NCBI GenBank assembly: GCA_963816685.1
Contig: CAWFMB010000031.1
Location: 1-64,000 of the forward strand
Reading direction: 5' to 3'
DNA length: 64,000 bases
From: CAVYUC01 sp963816685
GTDB lineage: Bacteria > Bacteroidota > Bacteroidia > Bacteroidales > Prolixibacteraceae
Shown here piece after piece: positions 55,005-63,762 of this stretch (positions within the stretch are counted from its first letter, which is position 1; the number at the start of each line of letters is the position of its first letter). The notes beneath the pieces were generated by a model. It had not been told where the DNA came from, did no database searches, and saw only the letters and a program-made list of their open reading frames with translations. A program made the translations under genes and the position numbers.

Positions 55005-56558
55005 ATGAAAAACTTATCGAACAAACAGCTCTGGTTTATTGTCGTACTTCGAATTCTTGTCGGATGGCATTTTTTGTATGAAGGATTGTCAAAATTGTTT
55101 ACACCCGGATGGACTTCTGCTGATTTTCTGAGCCTGTCGAACTGGTGGTTCGCACCGTTTTATCATTGGATTGCCGAATCTCCTTCTGTTTTGCAGGTTG
55201 TGGATATTGTAAATATCTGGGGACTCATTTTTATTGGACTGGCTCTTTTTATTGGGTTGTTTGAAAGACCTGCTGCTCTTTCAGGAGTGATTCTTTTAAC
55301 CTTGTATTATTTTGCAAATCCACCATTTGTTGGTAATGATTTTGGCGTACCAACCGAAGGCAGTTATTTGATTGTCAACAAAAATTTAATTGAAATTTTT
55401 GCGCTTTTAATTTTTATTGTAATCCCAACAAGCCGGTATGTTGGTCTGGACAGATTATTTTACAGGAACAAGGAACCGAAGGTACGTCCGTTGATTAGTC
55501 AATCGGAAAACCGGCCGGATGAATTCAGTCAAAAAAATAATCCGCTACAACGGCGCGAAATATTAAAAAGTCTTGCTGCACTGCCGGTCCTGGGAGTTTT
55601 TGGATTTGCATTGTACCGCCAGAAGCAATGGAAAAGCTGGGAAGAAAAGAATCTGGTGGATGCAAATACAAGTGCTTCGGTAAAAAGCTTTAATGCAGTG
55701 GCATTAAATAACCTGAACCAGAAAATTCCTACGGCAAAAATTGCAGGAAACGAATACAGCCGTTTAATTCTTGGAGGTAACCTGCTTTCGGGCTGGGCAC
55801 ATTCCCGTGACTTAATATATGTGTCACAACTCGTAAAAGCTTATCATCATAAAGATAAAATTTTCAGTACTCTTTTGTTGGCTGAAAAATGCGGAGTGAA
55901 CACATTGCTGACAAATCCAATCCTGTGTACGGTTATCAACGAGTACTGGAAACGCGGAATTGGCAGTATTCAGTTTATATCCGATTGCGCAGGACTTGAT
56001 TATGACGATAAAGGTCCGCATCCGACACCGTTTAATGATTATCTCGACAGGATCAAAAAAGCTATTGATTATGGGGCTGCAGCATGTTACATACAAGGCG
56101 AAACCGCCGATTTTTACATGCAAAACGGCAGAGTGGATGATTTGGGAAAAGCAATACAATACGTTCGCGACAGAAATGTTTCCCTTGGAATTGGAGCTCA
56201 CCGGATTGAAACTATTCAGGCTTGTGTTGAACAGGGTTTCGAACCCGATTTCTGGATGAAAACACTTCATGATCATAATTACTGGTCTGCAAAACATCCG
56301 GAATGGCACGATAATATATATTGTTTTAATCCGTCAAAAACCATTGAATACATGGAATCGTTGCCGCAACCATGGATTGCCTTCAAAGTGATGGCTGCCG
56401 GCGCCATCCATCCAAAACAGGCCTTTAAATATGCTTTCGAAAACGGTGCCGATTTTATTTGTGCCGGAATGTACGATTTTCAAATGGTGGAAGATGTAAA
56501 TTATGCAACTGAAATCCTGAACGGAGAAGTCATACGGAAAAGAAAATGGATGGCTTAA
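55005..56558 (+). CDS. DoxX-family membrane domain fused to a Tat-like anchored TIM-barrel-like domain
   Basis: 517 residues from ATG 55005 (MKNLSNKQLWFIVVLRILVG); ATG 54999 and TTG 54981 are alternatives. The first ~165 residues carry four DoxX-type helices, with LVGWHFLYEGLSKLF and FANPPFVGNDFG as family marks. A linker then shows NPLQRREILKSLAALPVLGV, a twin-arginine motif plus hydrophobic stretch. The C-terminal ~320 residues (RLILGGNLLSGWAHSRDL, AEKCGVNTLLTNP, KAIDYGAAACYIQGETAD, ICAGMYDF) resemble an alpha/beta barrel and are probably periplasmic. The enzyme function is unknown. Confidence 0.75.
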   Translation: MKNLSNKQLWFIVVLRILVGWHFLYEGLSKLFTPGWTSADFLSLSNWWFAPFYHWIAESPSVLQVVDIVNIWGLIFIGLALFIGLFERPAALSGVILLTLYYFANPPFVGNDFGVPTEGSYLIVNKNLIEIFALLIFIVIPTSRYVGLDRLFYRNKEPKVRPLISQSENRPDEFSQKNNPLQRREILKSLAALPVLGVFGFALYRQKQWKSWEEKNLVDANTSASVKSFNAVALNNLNQKIPTAKIAGNEYSRLILGGNLLSGWAHSRDLIYVSQLVKAYHHKDKIFSTLLLAEKCGVNTLLTNPILCTVINEYWKRGIGSIQFISDCAGLDYDDKGPHPTPFNDYLDRIKKAIDYGAAACYIQGETADFYMQNGRVDDLGKAIQYVRDRNVSLGIGAHRIETIQACVEQGFEPDFWMKTLHDHNYWSAKHPEWHDNIYCFNPSKTIEYMESLPQPWIAFKVMAAGAIHPKQAFKYAFENGADFICAGMYDFQMVEDVNYATEILNGEVIRKRKWMA

Positions 56559-56726
56559 ATTGTTGAAAAAAACAGGATGTCAAACAGTTTGTTATTGCTT
56601 CTGGTTGCTGTTTGTTTTTTACCCGTTCCTGTCTATCAGGAAAAATTGTCATGCAAACTTTGATGGCAGGTTTTTTGTTTCCAATTGTCACATATTTTAG
56701 GGGTTTAATTTAAACGTTGAAGAAAA

Positions 56727-57497
56727 ATGATGAATATATCAAAAACATCAAACCCTGTTTTTAAAGAAAGGGTTTTTGAGAGAGGATACGCTTCTTCGTC
56801 AGAAGTAATGACGGTTAACGGAACTGTAAACAAAACAGCTTTAATGTTACTGTTGGTAGTTGCTGCGGCAATATTTACCTGGAATAAGTTCTTCGATGCA
56901 GCAGCAACTAATCCCGAAGCAGCTTTGGGTGTTGTAGGGCCGTGGCTGCTTGTTGGAGGAATCGGTGGTTTCATTACAGTTTTGGTTACTGTATTTCGTC
57001 CGCAGAGTTCAGGAATTTCAGCACCTGTTTATGCAGTTTTCGAAGGATTACTGCTTGGAGGTTTGTCTGCTGTTTTTGAATCGATGTACACAGGGATTGT
57101 AATGCGTGCTGTCGCTTTGACACTGGCGGTTTTTGCAGCAATGCTGTTTCTTTACCGTTCGGGAATAATCAAAGTTACGCGCAAATTCATGCTCGGTGTT
57201 TTTGCCGCTACAGCAGGAATTGCACTTGTTTACCTTGTTGGATTTATTGCCGGTTTGTTTGGCACTCAAATGAATTTTCTGTATGGAAACAGCAATTTCA
57301 GCATTGGCTTCAGTCTGGTGGTAGTGGCGGTTGCTGCCTTAAACCTTGTTCTTGATTTTTCATTTATTGAAAGGGCTTCAGAATCAGGCGCTCCTAAATA
57401 TATGGAATGGTACGGGGCGTTTGGTTTAATGGTAACTTTAGTCTGGCTTTACCTCGAAATTTTAAGGTTGTTGTCAAAAATGGCCAGCAGGAATTGA
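56727..57497 (+). CDS. Bax inhibitor-1/YccA family membrane protein
   Basis: 256 residues, seven membrane helices. The N-terminal NPVFKERVFERGYASSSEVM and MTVNGTVNKTALMLLLVVAA match the Bacteroidota YccA/BI-1 subgroup. The C-terminal YGAFGLMVTLVWLYLEILRL, with a nearby LDFSFIERA acidic pair, is typical of the pH-sensing/channel region. The physiological role in bacteria is unsettled. Confidence 0.88.
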   Translation: MMNISKTSNPVFKERVFERGYASSSEVMTVNGTVNKTALMLLLVVAAAIFTWNKFFDAAATNPEAALGVVGPWLLVGGIGGFITVLVTVFRPQSSGISAPVYAVFEGLLLGGLSAVFESMYTGIVMRAVALTLAVFAAMLFLYRSGIIKVTRKFMLGVFAATAGIALVYLVGFIAGLFGTQMNFLYGNSNFSIGFSLVVVAVAALNLVLDFSFIERASESGAPKYMEWYGAFGLMVTLVWLYLEILRLLSKMASRN

Positions 57498-57526
57498 TAG
57501 GATGAATCTAAAATCAACAATAAAAA

Positions 57527-57562
57527 ATGTTCATTTCCATCGTAAGGGAATGAATTTTTTTT
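57527..57562 (+). terminator. terminator after the Bax-inhibitor-1 gene
   Basis: ttcatttcc and ggaatgaa pair around atcgtaagg, followed by eight T. Confidence 0.65.
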
Positions 57563-57606
57563 GTAAAAAAGTTGAAATTGAAAATGAGAAAATTTTTGCA
57601 ATTGTA

Positions 57607-57960
57607 CTACAATCGATTTAAAAGGGCTGACAATTCATTTACAGCACCTTCAAAATCTGATTTTACAGTTTCTATAAATTCCGGAATTTGTTCAGTTTCC
57701 TCTCTTTCTGCAGCCAGTTGGATCTTTTTTAACATATTACCTGTTTCATCCATTCTGAATATTAAAGCAGACGATTTTGCGGTATGTGCCTCCTTTGCAA
57801 GCTCTTGTAAATTATTGTCTGAAAGGTATTTATGAAGATTAGTGATAAACTCAGGAATTTGCCCAATGAAAATAGTGATAAGTTCTTTAATAAACTCATT
57901 ATCACCACTGGCAATATCCTCAACATAGGTTAGATCGATGTGTAGCAGCTTAGTGTCCAT
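57607..57960 (-). CDS. orphan histidine phosphotransfer (HPt) protein
   Basis: 117 residues forming a four-helix HPt domain. The phospho-accepting His is in LAKEAHTAKSSALIF (about residue 59), with the following Lys/Ser pattern usual for the family. It relays phosphate between receivers in multi-step two-component systems. No hybrid kinase is adjacent. The nearest response regulator is about 6 kb away, and a link to it cannot be shown. Confidence 0.85.
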   Translation of the reverse strand: MDTKLLHIDLTYVEDIASGDNEFIKELITIFIGQIPEFITNLHKYLSDNNLQELAKEAHTAKSSALIFRMDETGNMLKKIQLAAEREETEQIPEFIETVKSDFEGAVNELSALLNRL

Positions 57961-58058
57961 AATCCTTCAAGAAATAGAGGCGCAATTTAACTAATTATTT
58001 GAATTATCAAAGTGTTTAAACGCTGATAAATTTCATATGTATGCATTAACTGAATTTT

Positions 58059-58066
58059 TAGCTTTG
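58059..58066 (+). promoter_or_regulatory. -7 promoter box TAGCTTTG for gcvT
   Basis: Matches TAnnTTTG and lies 22 bp before the gcvT ATG. The -33 box is unclear. No glycine riboswitch is visible. Confidence 0.45.
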
Positions 58067-58088
58067 CACTTTTAACTCATGAATTGAA

Positions 58089-59171
58089 ATGAAAATCACT
58101 GCATTTAACAAATTACACAAGCAGGCAGGAGCCAAAATGGTAGAATTTGCCGGATACGAAATGCCGGTTGAATATAGCGGAATTAAAGATGAACATCTTG
58201 CCGTTCGTCATTCAGTTGGCGTTTTTGATGTTTCTCATATGGGCGAATTCTGGGTGACAGGCCCCAATGCACTTGCACTTATTAAAAAGCTGTCATCAAA
58301 TGATCCTACAATTCTTAAACCCGGTCAGGCACAGTATACGTGTTTTCCAAACGGGAAAGGTGGAATAGTTGACGATTTGCTCGTTTACTGTTTCGGAAAT
58401 GACAAGTATTTGATGGTGGTAAATGCCTCAAATATCGAAAAAGACTGGAAGTGGGTGGTTCTTCAAAATGATGTGGGCGCAGAATTGATAAATGCAAGCG
58501 ATAAAATTAGCCAATTGGCAATTCAGGGGCCAAAAGCAATGGAAACGCTTCAGAAATTAACTGACGTAAAATTATCGGATATTGTCTTTTACAATTTTGT
58601 AACCGGTGATTTTGCAGGTGTCGGTGATGTAATTATTTCTGCAACAGGTTATACAGGAGCAGGAGGCTTTGAACTCTATTTCAGCAATGAACATGCTGAA
58701 AAAATATGGAACGCCATATTCGAAGCCGGAAAGGAATTCAATATTCAGCCGGTTGGTTTGGGGGCACGCGATACGCTGCGGCTCGAAATGGGATATTGTC
58801 TTTACGGAAACGATATTAATGATGAAACATCGCCAATTGAAGCCGGATTGGGATGGATTACAAAGTTTAACAACGGCCGTCAGTTTATCGATCGCGAATT
58901 TCTGACCATGCAAAAAAATGAAGGGGTAACAAGGAGATTGCGTGGTTTTATTGTCAGTGAACGCGGAATTCCCAGGCACGGCTACCAACTTGTGAATTCG
59001 GAAGGATCAGAAATTGGTGTTGTTACCTCCGGAACAATTTCGCCGGTGCTGAACAAAGGAATCGGAATGGGTTATATCGCAAAAGAATATTCAGCATTTG
59101 GAACACAAATCTTTGTAAAAATCAGGAATAAATCCATTCCTGCCGCAATTGTGAAATTACCTTTTATCTAG
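58089..59171 (+). CDS. gcvT: aminomethyltransferase, glycine cleavage system T protein
   Basis: 360 residues, the usual length. The N-terminal FAGYEMPVEYSGIKDEHLAVR and VFDVSHMGEF, and the central GLGARDTLRLEMGYCLYGND with ETSPIEAGLGW, are hallmark T-protein motifs. The catalytic Asp of the family lies in the N-terminal VFDVSHMGE region. It transfers the methylene group from the H-protein intermediate to tetrahydrofolate, releasing ammonia. GcvH and GcvP are not in the window. Confidence 0.93.
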   Translation: MKITAFNKLHKQAGAKMVEFAGYEMPVEYSGIKDEHLAVRHSVGVFDVSHMGEFWVTGPNALALIKKLSSNDPTILKPGQAQYTCFPNGKGGIVDDLLVYCFGNDKYLMVVNASNIEKDWKWVVLQNDVGAELINASDKISQLAIQGPKAMETLQKLTDVKLSDIVFYNFVTGDFAGVGDVIISATGYTGAGGFELYFSNEHAEKIWNAIFEAGKEFNIQPVGLGARDTLRLEMGYCLYGNDINDETSPIEAGLGWITKFNNGRQFIDREFLTMQKNEGVTRRLRGFIVSERGIPRHGYQLVNSEGSEIGVVTSGTISPVLNKGIGMGYIAKEYSAFGTQIFVKIRNKSIPAAIVKLPFI

Positions 59172-59190
59172 AGTATTGGAATTGATATTT

Positions 59191-59223
59191 AAATGCCATT
59201 CGGATTTCCGGATGGCATTTTTT
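59191..59223 (+). terminator. gcvT terminator
   Basis: aaatgccattcgg and ccggatggcattt form a long stem ending in a T run. Confidence 0.75.
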
Positions 59224-59229
59224 ACATGC

Positions 59230-60935
59230 TGCAACGATAATCCAATCCAAAACCGAATTCAATTTCAACGCAGTATGCGTTGGATTTTAGTAGAAAAACC
59301 AGTGTTGTTGTTTTGTCACAACCCAGTATGGGTTGTATAATATGGCCGGAATTTATAACCATATTACAATCGAACCCGTACCAGGTTCATAATCAAATTC
59401 GCAAACAACATGTTGCTACAATAATCAAATCTGTACCGGATTCAATTCCAACGCAGTATGCGTTGGATTATAGTAGCAGGAAAGAATAACGATGTTACGT
59501 CCTCAACCCAGTATGGGTTGGATAAAAAACCGGCTTCTCATGAAGCCTGCTATATATCTTTTTTATCAGTGCTTACTTAAAATATGGTATGGGTTTAAAA
59601 TGATTTCCCTTCATGGTAATGTTTCGTTAGCATTATTATAATCGAACCCGTACCGGGTTCATGATCAACATCACATATTGCTGCTACTATAATCTAACCC
59701 GTACCGGGTTAAATTACAACGCAGTATGCGTTGGATTATAGTAGAAAAGTTTGATAATAAGGCCGGAATTTATAACCATATTACCAATCGAACCCGCACC
59801 AGGTTCATAATCAAATTCACAAACAACATGTTGCTACGATAATCAAATCTGTACCGGATTCAATTCCAACGCAGTATGCGTTGGATTATAGTAGAAAAGT
59901 TTGATAATAAGGCCGGAATTTATAATCATATTACAATCGAACCCGTATCAGGTTCATAATCAAATTCACAAACAACATGTTGCTACGATAATCAAATCTG
60001 TACCGGATTCAATTCCAACGCAGTATGCGTTGGATTATAGTAGAAAAGTTTGATAATAAGGCCGGAATTTATAATCATATTACAATCGAACCCGTATCAG
60101 GTTCATAATCAAATTCACAAACAACATGTTGCTACAATAATCAAATCTGTACCGGGTTAAATTACAACGCAGTATGCGTTGGATTATAGTAGAAAAGTTT
60201 GATAATAAGGCCGGAATTTATAATCATATTACAATCGAACCCGTACCAGGTTCATAATCAAATTCACAAACAACATGTTGCTACGATAATCAAATCTGTA
60301 CCGGATTCAATTCCAACGCAGTATGCGTTGGATTATAGTAGCAGGAAAGAATAACGATGTTACATCCACAACCCAGTATGGGTTGGATAAAAAACCGGCT
60401 TCTCATGAAGCCTGCAATATATCTTTTTTACCAGTGCTTACCTAAAAATATGGTATGGGTTAAAAATGATTTCCCTTCATGGTAATGTTTCGTTAGCATT
60501 ATTATAATCGAACCCGTACCGGGTTCATGATCAACATCACATATTGCTGCTACTATAATCTAACCCGTACCGGGTTAAATTTCAACGCAGTATGCATTGG
60601 ATTATAGTAGAAAAAACAGTGTTGTTGTTTTGTCACAACCCAATATGGGTTGGATAATAAGACCGGAATTTATAGCCATATTACAATCGAACCCGTACCA
60701 GGTTCATAATCAAATTCGCAAACAACATGTTGCCACAATAATCAAATCTGTACCGGGTTAAATTTCAGCGCAGTATGCGTTGGATTATAGTAGAAAAGTT
60801 GGGTAATACGACCGGAATTTACAGCCATATTACAATCGAACCCGTACCAGGTTCATAATCAAATTCACAAACAACATGTTGCCACAATAATCAAATCTGT
60901 ACCGGATTCAATTCCAACGCAGTATGCGTTGGAAT
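59230..60935 (-). repeat. hairpin array 2 (opposite orientation to array 1)
   Basis: The same triloop-hairpin words as array 1, reverse-complemented (aacgca-gta-tgcgtt, aacccg-tac-cgggtt, caaccca-gta-tgggttg, ggcttc-tcat-gaagcc). Four near-identical 149-bp tandem units lie between about 59735 and 60331. A longer composite unit recurs near 59481 and 60340. No coding frame. It lies directly after the gcvT terminator. Confidence 0.8.
59684..59744. repeat. nested three-way-junction element within array 2
   Basis: A perfect 11-bp outer stem (ctactataatc 59684-59694, gattatagtag 59734-59744) encloses two triloop hairpins: taacccg-tac-cgggtta (59695-59711) and aacgca-gta-tgcgtt (59718-59732). Equivalent nested elements recur through both arrays. 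Confidence 0.75.
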
Positions 60936-60964
60936 ATCAAAGCTATCACTGAGAGGTATTTGCT

Positions 60965-61078
60965 CCGTATTAAATTCGATCTATACTCATACTAAATTCA
61001 GCACTAAACTCGGACTAAATTCGCGATATCGCGAATTTAGTCCGAGTTTAGTGCGAATTTGATACGAAAATAATACGG
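60965..61078. repeat. large palindrome with 11-bp phased arms, second copy
   Basis: Centred at 61027/61028 with the same core (attcgcgatatcgcgaat) as 314-398. The inner 27 bp of each arm are perfect. Imperfect pairing continues to ccgtatta/taatacgg at the ends. It lies 30 bp after hairpin array 2. Confidence 0.75.
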
Positions 61079-61530
61079 CTTTAATATAGGGCAGGTATGG
61101 TTGAAAAACAGGGGAAGTACTCAGACTGACATTAAATTATATTTCCGATGTGCCTGATTCATGTTATTATTTTTTTACCCAACCTCCCAATTGATTTCTT
61201 TGGCTTTTTATCTGCTTTTTTTTGGGTAAAAATTTAAGTATCTTTTAAATAATTGTACCTGAAGTTATTTCTTTGGGAAAAAATGATTTTCTTATAAGGA
61301 TTCCAATAAATTTGTAGAGGAATTAATGAATTAATCAAGACAGCTTTAAAAGGGAAATGACCGGAAAAATGAATTCTGTCACCTGATAATGTGTTGTTTG
61401 ACATTCCAAAATGATTCAGGTTTTTATTAAATATTGATTTTTCTCATCTGCAAACCATCAACTAATTGCGACCTTTGCTTTGGTGTTTGCAACAAAAGGT
61501 ATTATTAATTTACGTTAAACAGTTGTTACA
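61079..61530. other. gene-free region upstream of serC
   Basis: About 450 AT-rich bp. It must hold the serC promoter, but I see no clear TAnnTTTG box. No repeat or RNA structure was recognised. Confidence 0.4.
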
Positions 61531-62601
61531 ATGAAAAAACACAATTTTTACGCAGGGCCTTCAATTTTGCCCGAATTTACAAAGGAAAAAACTGCTGAAG
61601 CCACAATTAATTTTGCAGGTACAGGTCTTTCGGTAATGGAAGTTTCTCACCGCAGCAAAGAGTTTGTGGCTGTAATGGATCAGGCGCAATCACTGGTAAA
61701 GGAGCTGTTGCATGTTCCGGAAGGTTACTCGGTGCTTTTTCTCCAGGGAGGTGCAAGTACTCAGTTTTTAATGGTTCCTTATAACCTGTTGAATAAAAAA
61801 GCAGCTTATTTAAATACAGGCTCCTGGGCATCAAAAGCCATAAAAGAAGCCAAAATATTTGGTGAAGTCGTTGAAGTGGCTTCATCGAAAGATGCCAATT
61901 TCAATTATATTCCAAAGAATTATGAAGTACCTGCTGATGCTGAGTATTTTCATTATACATCGAACAATACGATTTTCGGTACCGAAATATTAAAGGACCC
62001 CGAGGTGGCAGTGCCGCTTGTTTCAGATATGTCTTCCGATATTTTCAGCCGCCCCATCGATGTTTCAAAATATGCTCTTATTTATGCAGGAGCGCAAAAA
62101 AACCTTGGTCCGTCAGGAGCAACACTTGTTATTGTGAAAGATGAACTTTTGGGAAAAGTGGAAAGGCAGATTCCAACTATTCTGAATTACAAAACTCATA
62201 TCGACAACGATTCAATGTTTAATACACCTGCAACTATACCTGTTTTTGCCTGCCTTCAAACATTAATCTGGTTAAAGGATATTGGCGGAGTGGAAGAAAT
62301 GGAAAAAAAGAACATTGTGAAAGCTGAAGCACTTTATGCAGAACTCGAAAGAAATAAACTTTTTATGCCGACAGTTGCAAATCCGGAAGATCGTTCAAGA
62401 ATGAATGTCACTTTTGTTATGACTCCTGAATATACGGAGCTTGAAAAGGAATACCTTGATTTTGCTACAGCACGTGGTATGGTTGGTATTAAAGGACACC
62501 GTTCAGTTGGTGGTTTCAGGGCTTCAATTTACAATGCCATGCCTTTCGAAAGTGTGCAGGCACTGATTGATTCAATGAAGGAATTTGAAAAATCGAAATA
62601 A
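61531..62601 (+). CDS. serC: phosphoserine aminotransferase
   Basis: 356 residues. The N-terminal KKHNFYAGPSILPEFTKEKT and VMEVSHRSKEF are family signatures. FLQGGASTQFLMVPYNLL, the PLP Lys in YAGAQKNLGPSG (about residue 195) and the C-terminal GHRSVGGFRASIYNAMP complete the fold. It converts 3-phosphohydroxypyruvate and glutamate to phosphoserine in the cytosol, the second step of serine synthesis. It is followed by serA, though a terminator lies between. Confidence 0.95.
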   Translation: MKKHNFYAGPSILPEFTKEKTAEATINFAGTGLSVMEVSHRSKEFVAVMDQAQSLVKELLHVPEGYSVLFLQGGASTQFLMVPYNLLNKKAAYLNTGSWASKAIKEAKIFGEVVEVASSKDANFNYIPKNYEVPADAEYFHYTSNNTIFGTEILKDPEVAVPLVSDMSSDIFSRPIDVSKYALIYAGAQKNLGPSGATLVIVKDELLGKVERQIPTILNYKTHIDNDSMFNTPATIPVFACLQTLIWLKDIGGVEEMEKKNIVKAEALYAELERNKLFMPTVANPEDRSRMNVTFVMTPEYTELEKEYLDFATARGMVGIKGHRSVGGFRASIYNAMPFESVQALIDSMKEFEKSK

Positions 62602-62686
62602 AACAGCGGCTAAAACAAAATTATTTGTGTAGATTTTATTTTGGCAATGATTTGGAATGATTTTGATAACCAATAATTTATGAGAA

Positions 62687-62714
62687 AAATGCAGGAAAAT
62701 ATCCTGCATTTTTT
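62687..62714 (+). terminator. terminator between serC and serA
   Basis: aaatgcagga, loop aaata, tcctgcattt, then T run. It would separate the two transcripts or only partly attenuate serA. Confidence 0.7.
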
Positions 62715-62735
62715 CTGTACAAAAAAACCTGAGAA

Positions 62736-63659
62736 ATGAGAAAAATTTTAATTGCCACAGAAAAATCCTTTTCGCCGGTTGCAGTGAAAAAGATCAGAAA
62801 AGTACTTGAAAAAGCCGGGTATAAGCTTCATCTTCTTGAAAATTATACTTCGAAACAGGAGTTACTTGAAGCAGTTTCTGAAACTGAAGCAGTAATCATC
62901 CGAAGCGATAAATTCGATGCGGAAGTATTAAAAGCTGCAAAAAAACTTAAAATTGTAGTTCGGGCAGGCGCCGGTTATGATAATATTGATTTGGAAACTG
63001 CCTCACAAAATAGTATTGTGGTAATGAATACTCCCGGGCAAAATTCAAATGCAGTTGCAGAACTTGCCATTGGTCTGGCCATTTTCGGGATTCGTGAAAT
63101 GTTTAGCGGAAAACCGGGAGGTGAATTACGGGGCAGGACGCTTGGATTGCACGGGTTTGGTTTTGTTGCCCGGAATGTGTTTCGGATTGCCCGTGCAATG
63201 GGAATGAAAGTGATTGTTTATACGCGTTTCAGTAAGCACGCAGCGGCTGCCATCGGTTTAAAAGTTACAAGTTCGCTTGAACAACTTTACGAAAAAAGCG
63301 ATATCATTTCAATTCACGTTCCGGCAAAGGGCGAACATATCGGATCGGTTACCTGTGAAATCCTGCAGCATTTAAAAGATGGAAGCATCATTGTGAATAC
63401 CGCGCGCAAGGAAGTGATTAATGAGGCGGACCTGGTGAAAATTATGGAGGAAAAACCCGGAGTGAAGTACATGTCGGATGTTACTCCTGATTGCGAAAAC
63501 ATTTTTAGGGAGAAATTTGAAGGGCGTTATTTTTTTACACCCAAAAAAGCAGGTGCACAAACAGCCGAAGCAAATTTAAATGCAGGTGTTGCGGCCGCCG
63601 AACAAATCGTTGCCTTTTTTGAGAAGGGGGATTGCACGTACCAGGTCAATAAAAGTTGA
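62736..63659 (+). CDS. serA: D-3-phosphoglycerate dehydrogenase, short form without ACT domain
   Basis: 307 residues. Substrate-binding IVVRAGAGYDNID, NAVAELAIGL, the Rossmann motif GLHGFGFVARNVFRIARAMG and NTARKEVINEADL are present. The usual catalytic-His segment is divergent: FTPKKAGAQTAEAN stands where most have a TPH-x-G-A-x-T pattern, so the canonical His appears to be Lys. It oxidises 3-phosphoglycerate, the first step of serine synthesis. The short form lacks the serine-sensing ACT domain. Confidence 0.85.
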   Translation: MRKILIATEKSFSPVAVKKIRKVLEKAGYKLHLLENYTSKQELLEAVSETEAVIIRSDKFDAEVLKAAKKLKIVVRAGAGYDNIDLETASQNSIVVMNTPGQNSNAVAELAIGLAIFGIREMFSGKPGGELRGRTLGLHGFGFVARNVFRIARAMGMKVIVYTRFSKHAAAAIGLKVTSSLEQLYEKSDIISIHVPAKGEHIGSVTCEILQHLKDGSIIVNTARKEVINEADLVKIMEEKPGVKYMSDVTPDCENIFREKFEGRYFFTPKKAGAQTAEANLNAGVAAAEQIVAFFEKGDCTYQVNKS

Positions 63660-63762
63660 TTTATCCGGATTAAACCAACTTCTTTTATGATTTTTTGGCA
63701 GTATAAAAATTTGTTTGTCTAAATTTGTTTTTCTTAAAATTATAAAAAGCGATAAATATAAA

